Shown here piece after piece: positions 48,738-60,679 of a stretch of 64,000 bases of DNA. The stretch is from Laetiporus sulphureus 93-53. Taxonomy: Eukaryota > Basidiomycota > Agaricomycetes > Polyporales > Laetiporaceae. Location of the stretch: contig NW_024468546.1 of NCBI RefSeq assembly GCF_001632365.1, forward strand, positions 9,025 through 73,024. Reading direction: 5' to 3'. Position 1 is the first letter of the stretch; every line of letters begins with the position of its first letter. Both the position numbers and the translations under genes were made by a program. Below the pieces are notes generated by a model. It was not told the origin of the DNA. It saw only the letters and a program-made list of their open reading frames with translations, and did no database searches.

Positions 48738-49939
48738 CTAAGAGTCCATTGCTTTGTTGACAGCCTTCGCCCATTCTTTCACTGCCTTCTTCAAACATCT
48801 CTCCAGATCCTCCGAAATCGTTCTCAAATCCGTCTCAACATCATCCATGTCTTCACCATATTCCCTCAACACAGCCAGCACGATCGATGCCAGCTCTGGC
48901 CCGCGCTTCACGTTGCCTAACGCGCCTCCGGGCCATGCAGGCGATGCAACAGTCCCTGCCTTCACCTTCCTCCAGCAGAGCTCGTGCAAGCGGAACTTGA
49001 GCGCTTCGAGCGAGTTGTTCGGAGAGAACGAGATGGGCAGCTGGTCGGAGGTGATTCGATTGGCAATTCCGGTGGCACGAGCGGCGCCTTTCCAGGAGGA
49101 GGCGGACCATACCGCGGTGATCTCGAATGGCTGCTCATACATGTCAAAACCCAGCAGTGTGTGAAGTAAGCAAGAGACGAACTCCCGGAATGAACGTCAA
49201 GGTGTCGAACGCGAGCGCAACGGGCGCGAGACAGGTGGAGATGACGCCGTTCATAATGGCTCCCTTCTTTGCTGATTTGACAAGGTCCGTAAACTGCTTC
49301 TGTACATCTGTTGCGGCCCAGGATGAAGGGTAAACGAAGCGGAGCTGTGGCGGCGTCAGTATGGGTATGAGTGCGAGTTCAGATGGGCTGCTACCTCTTT
49401 CAGTTTCTTCTTATTTGGCGTGCGGACGAGGAATTCTATCCGACTATTCTTTGTGGCACTCATCCCTTTCGAGATCAGCTAGCACATTCTCAGCGGATAT
49501 CTGGCTGATTGAGGCAATATACTCACCCCGACAGCCTTGGCCTATGCAAGTTCTCATCAAATGCATTCGGTGCAGCGATATTATCACTCGCCTTGAATCC
49601 CGTTCCCTTCTCACGAGCCTGCTTCTCCTCCTTCTGCCACTTGCGTATCGCCTTGTTTATCTTGCTTTCCTTCTCGCCCTCGGCTGGAGGCTTTAACGGC
49701 GCAGCAAGAGGAGCATACATCACGAACGGCGGGATCTTGACATCCTTCTTCACCGGTGCACACAACAACGCAGGAAAGGGTATAATCAACGCGACTGTAG
49801 GGTGACTGGCGGCCGGCAGCTCTCCATCGACAGGATCTGCGAGCGACTGACTAGACTCAAACGATGCTCGTTCCCGCAAACTATGGCCTTCGGGAGATGT
49901 CGCAAGCCCATACGCGGGTGGTATCTGCTTTTCAGCCAT
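48738..49939 (-). CDS. Conserved fungal protein of unknown function, 326 aa
   Basis: Seen: ATG 49939; exons 49588-49939, 49395-49465, 49183-49344 and 48738-49133. The N-terminus has VALIIPFPALLCAPVKKDVK and IPPFVMYAPLAAPLKPPAEG, then a Lys/Glu-rich helix (KINKAIRKWQKEEKQARE), NSRIEFLVRTPNKKKLKELR, IMNGVISTCLAPVALAFDTL (likely membrane-contacting) and PFEITAVWSASSWKGAARAT. Family knowledge: this order is common in basidiomycete and ascomycete hypotheticals of unknown role. Odd: between 49134 and 49182 the frame changes. I read a 49-nt intron (GTTCGT...GAG), but a frameshift by a small CA-rich insertion is possible. The first intron (donor GTGATA) is also uncertain. Confidence 0.65.
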
Positions 49940-50155
49940 GGTATGTACGTGTAGGAGGATAAGGGAGCGAAATGGGCGAACACAGTAGGAGGATCCATCT
50001 TATGAGAGCCGGCGGGAGCGCAGCACTAGCGCTAGCCGACGGTGACATGCATGAAAAACTTTGGCAACCGTTCATTTATGTTATTTAATGCTACTAAAAT
50101 TTAATAATTGCAGAGTTGCTTGATTTGGGCATACCTGCAAAGGCCACACTCTAGA

Positions 50156-50493
50156 CACAGCCTGCACAGATTTATTTTTCCACGGGAAACCTGATGGGAA
50201 AATGGTGAAAATATCTGAAGTCTGGATATGGAAATAGTTTGGAAATCGGGTGGAGACAATTGAATTATGTTACAATTGCTTCACCGAAACATATCAGTAT
50301 CACATATTTTTGGACTGAAATATCTTCCTTTGGGAAATAGTTTCACTATTGCTGATACGTTTCGGTAAAACAATCGTAACATAATTTAATTGTCTCCACC
50401 CAATTTCCAAACTATTTCCATATCCAGACATAAGATATTTTCACCATTTTTACATCAGGTTTCCCGTAGAAAAATAAATCTATGCAGGCTGTG
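50156..50493. mobile_element. Palindromic MITE, 338 bp
   Basis: Seen: the left arm from CACAGCCTGCACAGATTTAT and the right arm ending in its reverse complement pair over about 150 bases each, with few mismatches, leaving only a short loop near 50310-50340. AGA stands on both sides (50153-50155 and 50494-50496), fitting a 3-bp target duplication. CAC ends and the 3-bp duplication match CACTA/CMC-type elements and the element at 26930. No coding capacity. RNA from it would fold into a long hairpin. Confidence 0.8.
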
Positions 50494-51528
50494 AGAACAC
50501 ATTCGCAGAGCATTTCCAATGGGAATTAATGCCTTCATGTATGACGTCAAGACTCTGCCGCAAGCCCGATCAAATTGGCGCGCAGTTGTCCGCTGACTCA
50601 GCATGCTTGTATAAAATATGAAAGTGCTCAAGCGCTCATCGACATCCCTCCTCCCAATTAAACAATCACAGCCTGGGGGTCTCCGTCTGCTTGTGGCGGA
50701 TTCAGGAATGCTCCAAAAACTCAGGTCCTACTGGGGATGTTTGCGAATATCCGCAAATACAGGCAGTCGAAGACAACAATCCAATAAAGAGTGACAAGCT
50801 GCGCAAGTTGAATATTGAGCCTTCACGACTCTCGAATATGACCCTCCTAGAAGTTTGAACACCGAAGCAAGAGCACGCAACAAAAGGGTACTCGATACGA
50901 AGAGAACTTGCAGAGCCGCTCCGCGACAATGATTTGTCGATTGGTGTTGGTTCAGTACGTGGTCTTTGGGCACAACGGTCTGTGTGGCATGATGTTGAAA
51001 CACTCATCAAGACAGCAACTAAAGAGTGTTCTTCCCGAACCACCACAACCACTAACTCCACGGCTTTCGGATCTAGTCAGGGTGCACAGTACTATGCGAA
51101 CTGCTATCAGTGCCATCATACCCAGCATTCCGCTATCCCAGTGCATCCTCCATGCATCAATGGCTGTGGTATGAATGTCTGCAATCAGTATAACGCAACA
51201 GTGGACAGAACCCAGCAAGTGTGGCCTCCTGGAGATGGCGAGGATAATACTTGGTCAACAAGTCTGAGACCCCGATGCATACCTCGGAGCTAGGCTTTAA
51301 GGACGTTGTATAATTTGTTACGTGCGGATGGTAGCCGATTCTGGCCCGTGTCACTCACGGACTCGCCATTTGTACCACCGTAGTAGTGACCAAATCCCGA
51401 CAAGTTTGATTGTTCCAAGACCGAGATATCACCCGTACATTAGCAGCATATGATTCACGTGTAGTAGCTTGATAATCATGTATAATTGTCCGTGTATCGT
51501 CCATTCGCGCCTGGCAAGGGGCCAGCCT
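50494..51528. other. Intergenic, possible lost gene
   Basis: A TATAAAATA stretch at 50611-50619 is followed by a 59-codon frame without features. A + frame at 50934-51293 has several cysteines (CYQCHHTQ, CINGCGMNVC) but no signal peptide or splice logic. No gene called. Confidence 0.35.
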
Positions 51529-54500
51529 TCACCGCATCCCTCCAATCCGTGCCCAGAGCATCTCTTCCCGCAGCCTGACAAGCTCCTTCCACGTCCGTTC
51601 CTCCCAGGTTCCATCGCCGACATACAGCGCAGCATCCTCCGCATCTCTTGAACTAATCGACACATCTTCAGAGACGATATCCGGGACAGTCTCCACCTTG
51701 CCGTGACCTTTGTGACCTTCCACGCCATCGACGACACCATTCGTTGACGATGCCACCGGAGAAAAGGGTGTCTCTTCCGTGTTCTCGTGGGAGATGTCAG
51801 CGACGTTTTCTTCAGATGGGACCTTTGGCTGAGTAGGCTTGGCTCCTTGCTCTTCGTCAACAGATCCTTCGTGAGAAGAAGACTTTGCTTCCTCAGCATC
51901 GATGTCTTTCTCCGCATTCTCCTCAGATGGATCGGCGGCGGTGGCGTGAGCTGTATTAGCATCAGACTGTTCCTGCGGGGCTTGAGTGGCTTCAGGGAGC
52001 GCTGGGTCGCCCTCTATGATCTCCTTGGCGGCTTGCTCCTGCTCCTTCTCGGTAGGTTCTGCTGCCATTGATTGCTCCTGAACCTGCGACTCTTCCGCTA
52101 CCGCAGATGCCGCAGTCTCTATAGCAGGCTGTACTTCCTCCGGCGGATGAGGGGCAGGCGCATCTCCTTCAGTTGAAGAAGCATTCTCCTTAGCATTCTC
52201 CTCCTCACCCACAACAGCAGAACTACCGTGTTTCTCCGGCTCGATCTTCGTCTCAGTAGGCGCCACAGGAGTTGTGTCCACAGGCGGAGGTACTACCATG
52301 GATACTGGGCGTGGGCGGGCAGCAGCGCGACGAGGGAGCGGAGGTGGCACAGGCGAGACGCCATGGGTGGCGTCACCTTGTACATTGGACGATTTATTTG
52401 CAGGTACTGGAGGGATTTCCGATGCATTATTGGTCGGTGCCTCCGCTTCCGGAGCAGCATCCACTTGCACCGCCGGCAGCTGAGGTTCAGGAGTCGAAGG
52501 GCCAGAGGGTGGTAAAGGAATAGCAGCGGGCGACTCCGTGCGCTCCGGAAGCATGGACGTGACGTCCTCAGCGGGAGTGGCAAACTGTTCGGCCGAGTCT
52601 GCATGCGAGAGAGCAGGCTCGTCCACTGCTCCCTCTCCGACGATCGGCTCGGACACAGAGAGCGTCCTTGACTTCATGTCTCGCCCTCGGTTGCGCTTTG
52701 GAAGTGGCGGAGGGACAGAGGGAGGGCTGTCAGGAGCGAGAGCAGATCGTGAAGGATGCACGGGAGGTGGCTGGAAGTCCTTCTTTGTTGGCGAGTTTGG
52801 CAAGGGCTTCTCGTTCTCCTTCGGAGTAGACGGCTGGCTCTCAGCCTCCCTACTGCTGCTCAGCGTTCGCTGCACCGAACCCCAAAATGCACCGATGGCC
52901 GTGCGTGCCCGCCGTGGCGGGACCGGTGGCTTCTTATCTGCATCTGCTCCACCACTCGAGGAATCTTGCTTCTCAGAACCAGTAAGGCTGGTCTTGGGGG
53001 AGTGATGCGATGGCGGAACGTATGGAGTCTCTTCCCAGATCTTCTCCACGACACCCGTGCGGATAAAGGCCCACATCGAGCATGTCGTACGGAGCCTGTG
53101 AAGGCACCACTTGGTGGTGCAGAGTGGGTAGATCGTCGGCCGATGTTGGGCAGAATTCTGCTGAGAGGAGAGGGGCAGTGACACTGGAAGACCGGATGAT
53201 GTTGTGTCAATGCGGAAGATGTAGATCTGGGTAGGTGGCTCTGACAGAATGAACGATGCTTGCTGCTGACTGGATGGTTGTGATAGGACACCAGGACTGG
53301 AAGACATTGTTTGCACCAGTGAGTTCTTGAACAGAGACGATGACCAGGAGTTGTTCACAGTGGATCTGCCCTGAGCGGCGGAGGGTGCAAGCGTAGTTAT
53401 AGTAGGTGAAGCGCGACCTGATGAAGAGAGAATAGATGTGCCGCACAGAGCGCACGAGATCTGGGTATGCTGAGTACTTCCAGGTATTGAGGGTGAGATC
53501 TCTTCAAGGAGGGCGGCCGTGTGCATAGGCTCGACCGTTAATTGACCACTGTGAATCGCCGAGATGACTGATCTACGCGTAAGCCAGTTCAGTGATGGCG
53601 CAAGGTCCAAACGGACAGTAGGATCTCTGTGCAACAATCTCAGTGTCCTGAAGATATACAATCACCAAGTTACGCACGAATCCTCCGTAACGAGCCTTGT
53701 GAGAAATGGAAGAGGCAGCAGTGTCGACATGGCCGGCGGATGCTGGCTGGAAGGACGAATGGACCGTAAGTGGGAGATGAATGCGATATACTCTTGGTAG
53801 GGCATATGTGAGCACAGCAGGCGTGGCCTGGCAGCCCACTCGGGGGAGTGTCCCCTGTCCACCCACTTGCCCTTGCCCATCGTCACCCGCATATCCTCCA
53901 CCCGCCTGTCCGCGCGCTCCTTCTCCAGTTGCAGGGCCTGCATCTGCCCTTGCAGCAACCCAACCACCTCTTCTGCCTCTTTCAACGCGCGCTCCGTCTC
54001 TTCCGCCTTGCGCTCGCTACGTGCGCGCGCCATCCGTGCCTCGGCGACCATGCTGTTTGCCTGGTTAAACAGACTTGCGCTCAGGTCGTCGAGGTCCTTC
54101 TCGATCTGCTCACGCGCCGTCTCCGCCTGCCCACGCTGTGCGGCCTCCTCGGTAGCCTTCTCCATTAACCGGTTGAGCTCCGATGTGACGTGGTCCTTCT
54201 CGACGAGCAGCCCCGTGTTCAGTGCGGATATATGCTGCGATCGCTCGAGCTCGAGTTCGGTGACCTTGAGTGTGGACGTGCGCAAGTTCGAAGTGGTGAC
54301 GTGCAACTCATCCTCCAGGTCGGACATACGATCGTAGGAGTTCACGAGCTTGTTGTTAAGCTGGGATACCTGCGAGAAGAGATCCTGGATCTGCGAGCGC
54401 AGGGACTGGATTACCATGGCCTGCGCATCTGGATCGTTGTTGTGCCCCAGTAGTTTCGCATCCACACCGTTCACGCCTGTGGGCACGATGTGCATCTTCT

Positions 54501-54579
54501 CCTCCAAGTAGTCGGCCTCAGCGTTTAGTTCATGCATTTCTGTATCCACGGAGTGCGAGCGAGAGTGTGACGGCGACAT
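51529..54579 (-). CDS. Sec2-type Rab guanine nucleotide exchange factor, 1006 aa
   Basis: Seen: ATG 54579; exon 1 53678-54579, a very short intron (53648-53677, 30 nt, GTGCGT...TTCAG) and exon 2 51529-53647. Residues about 55-230 form one long coiled coil. Residues 169-182, SLFNQANSMVAEAR, are the hallmark of the Sec2/Rabin8 exchange domain. Later parts hold ALCGTSI and the segment TKWCLHRLRTTCSMWAFIRT, then Pro-rich stretches (KKPPVPPRR, SVPPPLPKR) that could bind SH3 domains, and a long acidic disordered tail. Family knowledge: Sec2 activates the Rab GTPase Sec4 on secretory vesicles. Inference: polarised secretion at hyphal tips. Start: the frame is open further up, but this ATG is the first good one. 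Confidence 0.87.
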
Positions 54580-54835
54580 GATCGCGATAGTAGAGGGTAG
54601 CTGAGACCGTCCGAGGCTTCGGTTCACGTCAAACAGAGTGAGCCCATGCGTTCAGCATGAACAAGCCAGTAGTATGTTCTGAACTATTCGAAGGGCCGCA
54701 AGCTTGCACGGGCGAGCACAAAGGCAAACGTAGATGATAGCAAAGCAGAAGTCGCGCTGTGGCGTCGGGCGGCCACGTCGCAGGATTGGTCTCGACTTGG
54801 AATTCATGAACACAGTATAACGTTCTTGCAGTAGT

Positions 54836-56053
54836 TCATAAATTCGAATGTTTATGTACAGATAGATGCTCGAGGACATAAGCAAGAGCATTCGACTCGA
54901 TAGACATGCCTTCAATTCCATCATCAACATCACCATCACTCACAGCGGTTCCATTACCCGAGACACCTGCGCATTGGTCAGTTCTATTACAGCCTTCGTT
55001 ATTGGAATACACTCACAGCATTGACGTCTGTGGACGTCCCATCTAGGGAACATACGCCGAGCGATTGAGTCCAATCGTCATATAAAGTGGCCATGATATC
55101 CATTCGCCCTTTCCTGATATTGGACTTCCCAGTCAGCAGGATCCGCGCGTCTGCGAACTCGTAGTACGCCGCCGCACACAGACCCAGTGTCTGCGCGGCG
55201 GATCCAGCGGTCTCGTCGCAATTGATAATCTCCAAGCGCTCCAACGTCTTCACCCTCTTCATAACTGGCAGCTGGTCGAACGCAAAAGCAATCTTGGCCG
55301 AGGTGCTGAAAAAGCGGCGAAATACGCGCAGATGAGGCGATGTAACGATCTCCTGGATTTCCCAGTCATTCATATACGTGTCCATGCTCGTCAGATGTCG
55401 CAGATTCCGATAACATCGTAATTTCGATATGTCCAGGCGCCCATGCACCGGCCCGAGGTAAATGGACTCCACTGTGGACGGAATTACCTCCTCGAATCTA
55501 AAGAGAAGGTGCTGTGCGACATTGACAAAGGCGAGAGCACGGAGATTCTGGGAAAGCGATAGAATCTGATGCAAGAGCGTGACTGGCCACGCAGTAGAGG
55601 CGTAAAAGAGGTCGTGCTCGGCGGCTGAGCTTACAGGCCCAAACCAGAGGTGGTGTACGTATGAGCCGAGAGAGCGTTCGGCGCTGCCTTCCTCGACCTG
55701 TATGGTGGAAGCCCTGAGTGACCGCGCAAAGGGCACAATCTGGTCTGAGGATGTGAGTGTCACAGTCGAATATAGTGCAGGAAGCATCCAAAAATGTGCA
55801 GACTGGCAAACAAGGCTGAGCTTTGCTGCAGTCCCAGGATTCCGTACGGCGGCAAGGAGAAAGGCTGGTTATTGCGGTTCAGTGCCATTCCTTGTTGAGA
55901 ATCACATTTGATCATACCCTACAAACAATCGCACCATGAGCGATCTGAATAGAACAGCTTTCGAGCGGAATGGAGACGACTGACTTCACAGATTATCTCC
56001 ATTGGTAAGACGTGCGGGATCAGACTGCTTTCCGCCACTTCCGCGTCGTTCAT
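54836..56053 (-). CDS. F-box-like protein, 348 aa
   Basis: Seen: exons 55990-56053, 55013-55864 and 54836-54966 give 349 codons. Splicing brings together LIPHVLPMEIIS and FLLAAVRNPGTAAKLSLVCQ, a typical basidiomycete F-box (LPxEIIxxILxxxxxPxxxxxLSLVC) at residues about 14-45. Then comes ALYSTVTLTSSDQIVPFARS and leucine-rich segments (LRALAFVNV, NLRHLTSMD, VKTLERLEIINCD). The 46-nt second intron uses donor GTGTAT with a CTGAC branch point; reading through instead would end at 54999. Likely SCF ubiquitin-ligase substrate adaptor, partner unknown. The 125-nt first intron is long for this locus. Confidence 0.72.
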
Positions 56054-56397
56054 CCTGATAGTCCTGACTGTCAGGGACTGTATGAGTAACAAACATACTA
56101 GCGCAAACTCACACATACGCTTTGACATTGTCGCTATTCACATCAAAAAGCATCCTAACCACTGAGATGACAGCTCCTCCGCGAGGTTGTCGGTGTGGTG
56201 GAGGCAGAAGCGAAGACACGATCACAGAATAGGAGACCCGGGTAAACCATGATAGTGGCCCTTCATCAGAATTTTGGAAAATGTGGAAAACAACAATCCA
56301 GTGGCAATAAGCTTATTGATATGTCCTTGCACCTATTTATGCCACTCAGCGTGCACAGAGACAGGATCTGGGTATCACCAAAAGACAAGGGCACCTA

Positions 56398-56411
56398 CAT
56401 ATATAATAATC
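56398..56411 (+). promoter_or_regulatory. TATA-like element of the G-patch gene
   Basis: CATATATAATAATC, about 105 bases before the ATG at 56514, the only AT-rich box in the 460-base divergent spacer. Confidence 0.35.
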
Positions 56412-56513
56412 TATGTGGGTTATTATATTTGTATGAATTTGCGCACGTGGCCTCTAGAGGGAAGGCGAGATTGCGGTTTACGACAGAGCAGCACCACCTC
56501 TTCGACAACGTTC

Positions 56514-57982
56514 ATGTCGTCGGCAGAACCGAGCAAAGTTTCTTTCACCATTCGCCGTCCGACGCCTGTCTCTCGGGCTTCCTCTGGTGGAGACTCTGGC
56601 TCTGAAGCAAGCTTCAAGGTACCCGCACTGCCCCGACATCTTGCCGGTGGCAGCGGAAGTGCGCCCGGCAGCCCCCTCGCAAGGAGCGCAACTTCCTCTC
56701 CGAAGCCTAACTCAAGGACACACACAGAACGCGAAAGCTCGGACGAAGACGAGGAGACTGAGGATGAGCTCGTGACGGGCTTTGATCAGTTTGGGGTGCA
56801 GCGGTGTGTCTTCTCACCTTTTTCGAAGGCCGGGTTCTCAACTCACAATAGTATCCTTAATCTAGCTTACATGAAAAGAAGAAGGAACCGCAGGGCCCGT
56901 TAGTTATTCCAGCCTTGAAGAACAAAGACTGGCGGGAGCTTGCACGAAAGAGGAAGCAGCTGTATGTGCCTCCCAGCGCTGCGGCGCAAACCGGCGCAGA
57001 TGGCAGCGTTGGTGGTTTGGGGACTCGAGACATGATCAATTCGGGTCCCCACCTGGTTGGCTTGCAGGTGCACAAGCGCATGAAAGTGGAGGAAGACATG
57101 ACGATTGATTCGACAGAGGTCAAAATGGAGGAATCAACGACCGTGGAGACCGCAATGGAGGTGGTCAAAAAGGACGAAGAAACCGACGACGAGAAAGCCC
57201 TCCGAGTTATTCTCGCCAACGCTAACTCAGATAACCCGAATCTAGAAGGTCCGCACATTGAGGTGATTCCAGCAGCAGTCAGCGAGGATGATGCCTACAA
57301 GCAGGATGTCGCCGAGCTTCCCGACCCTGCGACACTCGAAGATTACGAGCGTGTGCCCGTATCGCAGTTTGGCGCAGCCCTTCTGCGAGGAATGGGGTGG
57401 AAGGAAGGAACGGCGGCGAGCCGGAAGCAGAAAGGCCCTATCGAGCCATACCTCCCTCAAGCCCGTCCCGCGCTCCTTGGCATCGGTGCAAAGGAAAAGG
57501 AAGTCTTCGATGACGGTAGCTTGCTCGTCAAGGGCAAGAAGGGCGGGAAGGGCAGACCGGAGCGCCGTTATGTGCCGGTCATCAAAAAGGAAAAGGAGCG
57601 GCGGCCAGGAGATGGCGAGGAGGATAGGCCAAGGGAGCGGAGCAGGGAACGCTCGAGTACGAAGGATATTTCATCCAGGAGGCGGTCACCCTCACCCGAA
57701 CGCGGGAGCTCGAGGCGACATTCAAGGTCGCCGTCGCCGGAGCGATGGCGGGATCCCGAGCGCAGCCGGCGGGACGCAGACTACGAGAGGGACAAGAACA
57801 AAGTTCCTGATACGGACAGAGAAAGAGACAGACGGAAGGGAGATCGTCCTGATTACGAGTCTTCGCGCAGAGATAGAGACCGCAACCATGATAGCGATAA
57901 AGAGAGGCGCGGGGACCGCTCGGTAGATAGGTATGCATCCGAAGATCGGCGCAGAGACAGGGACCGCAGAGATCGCTACTGA
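56514..57982 (+). CDS. Spp2/GPKOW-type G-patch splicing factor, 468 aa
   Basis: Seen: exon 1 56514-56803, a 62-nt intron and exon 2 56866-57982. Splicing gives TGFDQFGVQRLHEKKKEPQG followed by PLVIPALKNKDWRELARKRK. The G-patch/Spp2 core is at residues 257-306: YERVPVSQFGAALLRGMGWK, then PYLPQARPALLGIGA. The last 130 residues are RS/RD/RE-rich (RRRSPSPERGSSRR and similar). Family knowledge: Spp2 binds the DEAH helicase Prp2 and is needed for the first catalytic step of splicing; GPKOW is the animal relative with an added KOW part. Nuclear. The RS tail is longer than in yeast Spp2. An alternative acceptor (TAG at 56851) breaks the frame. Confidence 0.88.
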
Positions 57983-58741
57983 TGTATGACGATCTGCATA
58001 ATCATTCTGTTGGTATGTGGCCCTTCTCTCAAGTCGGGAGGTCTGATGCCTGCTCCTCTCGTGTAGTTCTATGGCTTTTGCTGTAATCCTTTTGCTATTC
58101 ATATTACCGCTGGACAAAGCGGCATTCCTGATGAATCCCTATGCAATCAAACCCATTTGCACTTCGGCCCGGCAGCAGCCTTTTCAGACCGTATGGGGCA
58201 ATTTGCTAGGATCTTGGCCATCGGGCCTTCTACGCTGCATCAATTGCGCTCCGGTAGTCGAGTAGACAAGGAAAGCGTGCAGCAGCTTACATTGATTCAT
58301 GGAAATGTCTCTTGCGCCTTGTCGTGTGACACTGACTTGCTGCATGCTGTGCTTCACGACAATCCAGAGATTCGGAGGGGAACGTATAAGCATATCGCAG
58401 GACACACATGTCTCTTTGTGGCGGCTGTACTAAGTTCGAATTGCAGGAACACCTCGTGTGCTGTAGCGTAATCATATTGCGATAAGTGTACAGGGCATCT
58501 GATGATTGAACGTCCGGCGGCATGGTGCGTCGACAGGTTGTTCTTATTTCCATTCGCTTATCAGCAATTGCACGATACTCAGAAGCCTCTTCGCTCTAGG
58601 CAGGCGGAGCTGCTAAGATATCAGAATTCAAAGGCCTCAAACCATATATGTACAAGGCATCCACAGGAAGCATGGATAAAGCATCCAGCTGTGCCTCTTG
58701 ACCACCCTGCGTTTTCTCTCTCTTGTGTCGCGACGGTCAGG
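57983..58741. other. Intergenic, about 760 bases
   Basis: Between two genes on the same strand. Contains the 3' end of the G-patch gene and the upstream region of the transporter. No gene seen. Confidence 0.4.
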
Positions 58742-60679
58742 ATGAGTATTCGGAGGCGGCTGTTGAAGAAGCTCGAAGTACCCAATCAAGGAGAAAGAGC
58801 AGCCGATCGATGGCATAATCACGACCTCATGCCCGTCGAGCCTGCGCGAAGGACTTGGGGCCCAAGGCAGTTCATCGAGCTTTGGATTCTCGTCAATATG
58901 AATATCTCGGGTTACCAGACTGGTTCATCCTTAGTTGCTGATGGATTGAAGTGGTGGCAGGCAATTATCTGCATCATATTTGGGAACCTGTACGATCCGT
59001 TGCGACTCTGTCTCTCTGGCTTCCCTCGCTAATACCTTGCGCGTAGATTGTCATCCATGTTCTGTACGCTCAACTCGACTTCTGGCGCGTACTACCATAT
59101 CGGATACCCGGCGATTTCGCGAATCGCGTGGGGCATGAATGGCAGTTACTTTGCGCTCGTGAACCGCATTCTGCTTTCAGTCGTCTGGTGTGCGTACTGT
59201 TCTCTATCAGGTTCTATAAAATGACGAACCCTTGTCTAGTCGCTGTGCAAGCGTGGAACGGCGGGCTTTGTGTCCTCGTCTGTCTTCGCGCTATCTGGCC
59301 ACATCACATCGATGCGATTCCAAACCCCTTCCCCTCGAGCGTAGGCATGACTGGCGCGGAGTTCATGTGCTACATCTTGTTCAACCTTCTCTGTGTGCCG
59401 CTCACATACGTACACCCACACAAGCTGCAATTATTCTTTAAATTCTGTGCCGTTGTGGTCTTAGTGAACCAGATTGTGATGCTCATCTGGTCGCTCTCAA
59501 CGATGAAAGGGGGCCTTGCGGGCTCTGCACTGACGACGGATGTCGCGATGGACACCGCTACCCTCGCGTGGACGATGGTGTACGGGATCATGGCCCAGAT
59601 TGGTGGAATTGCTGCTGGCATCTTGAACGACAACGACTTCACGCGCTTTGCGAAGACGCCTGAGAGACGCGCCATTGCAGCGCAAGCCAGTATGTAGCTC
59701 CCGTGTTCATCGCTTACTTAGGCTGATATGCGATTCTAGTATCGTTCCCTGTCACAGCGTTCTGTACAGCATTGTGTGGCATCTTCATCACCGCTGCAAC
59801 CACAGAGCGATACGGGGAGGCCTTGTGGAATCCGCCTGACCTGTTGCTGGCTGCGCAGAAAGCCGGAAGCTCTGGCGCTCGCGCGTCTACCTTCTTCTGC
59901 GCTTTTGCATGGATTATTACACAAATGGGTATCAACGTCCCTGGAAACCTGGTATGTCTACATTTGTCGGCGTATTCGGTCACTAACAGCTGCTGTCCCA
60001 CTGTAGCTCGCTGGTGGAGTCGACGTTGCCGCGCTTTGGCCCAAGTACATCAACCTCCGACGTGGTGCATACCTAATCCTTTTGGTGTCCATAGCTGTCA
60101 ATCCATGGCAACTATTAAGCTCATCCAGCATCTTCCTTGAAGTATTGAGTGCCTATTCGGTCTTCCTGAGTCCAATGACGGGCCTTGTGAGTACTATGAA
60201 CTCCGCTTACTTTCGGATGTTTGCTAAAGGATATGTAGATGGTGAGCCAATACTACGTCATTCAACGACGATATTTCAAGATTTCGGACGTGTACATCGG
60301 CGATAGCCGCTCGATCTACTGGTATACCTGGGGGATCAATTGGCGTGCATTCGTCGCGTTCTTCAGTGGCGTTGCACCGTGCATCACTGGTTTCATAGGC
60401 GCAGTTTCTCCGCATACAGTCAGCAAGACAGCTGCACGGTTATACGACCTGAATTACGTCCTCGGATTTTGCATTGCCTTCCTCATGAATTGTCTCCTTC
60501 ATCGAGTATTCCCCGTGCCCCGTCAGGTTGCCTTTATAGAAAGCATGGAGAAGGCAGGGGCGCCCAAGCATTTGGATGGGCTGGAATCGTTCATCCGGGA
60601 TGTTGAGTCATTGGACGAGTCGGTTGAGCGGGAGATTGTTACTGAGGAAAAGAAGAGAAGCAGTGAGTCCTTGACGTAG
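58742..60679 (+). CDS. NCS1 nucleobase/allantoin-type permease, 557 aa
   Basis: Seen: exons 58742-58989, 59047-59189, 59240-59689, 59740-59951, 60007-60186 and 60239-60679 give 558 codons, all phases agreeing. Marks in order: NHDLMPVEPARRTWGPRQF before helix 1, NISGYQTGSSLVADGLKWWQ, the GAYYHIGYPAISR substrate loop, VVWFAVQAWNGGL (helix 3), GIMAQIGGIAAGILNDNDFT and RFAKTP (helix 6-7), NVPGNLLAGGVDVAALWPKY with INLRRG, and NPWQLLSSSSIFLEVLSAYS. Twelve helices expected. Family knowledge: fungal NCS1 carriers (Fur4, Fui1, Dal4, Thi7) move uracil, uridine, allantoin or thiamine with protons across the plasma membrane. Which substrate applies cannot be told by eye; a thiamine link to the TENA gene is only a thought. 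Confidence 0.92.

Noticed and set aside
49527..49590. GTGAGT donor at 49526 as the first intron of the hypothetical gene
   Set aside because: It leaves the wrong phase for the next exon; the donor at 49587 (GTGATA) keeps the frame.
50934..51293. Cysteine-rich + frame as a secreted protein
   Set aside because: No signal peptide at the start, no upstream exon found, and the minus strand is equally open.
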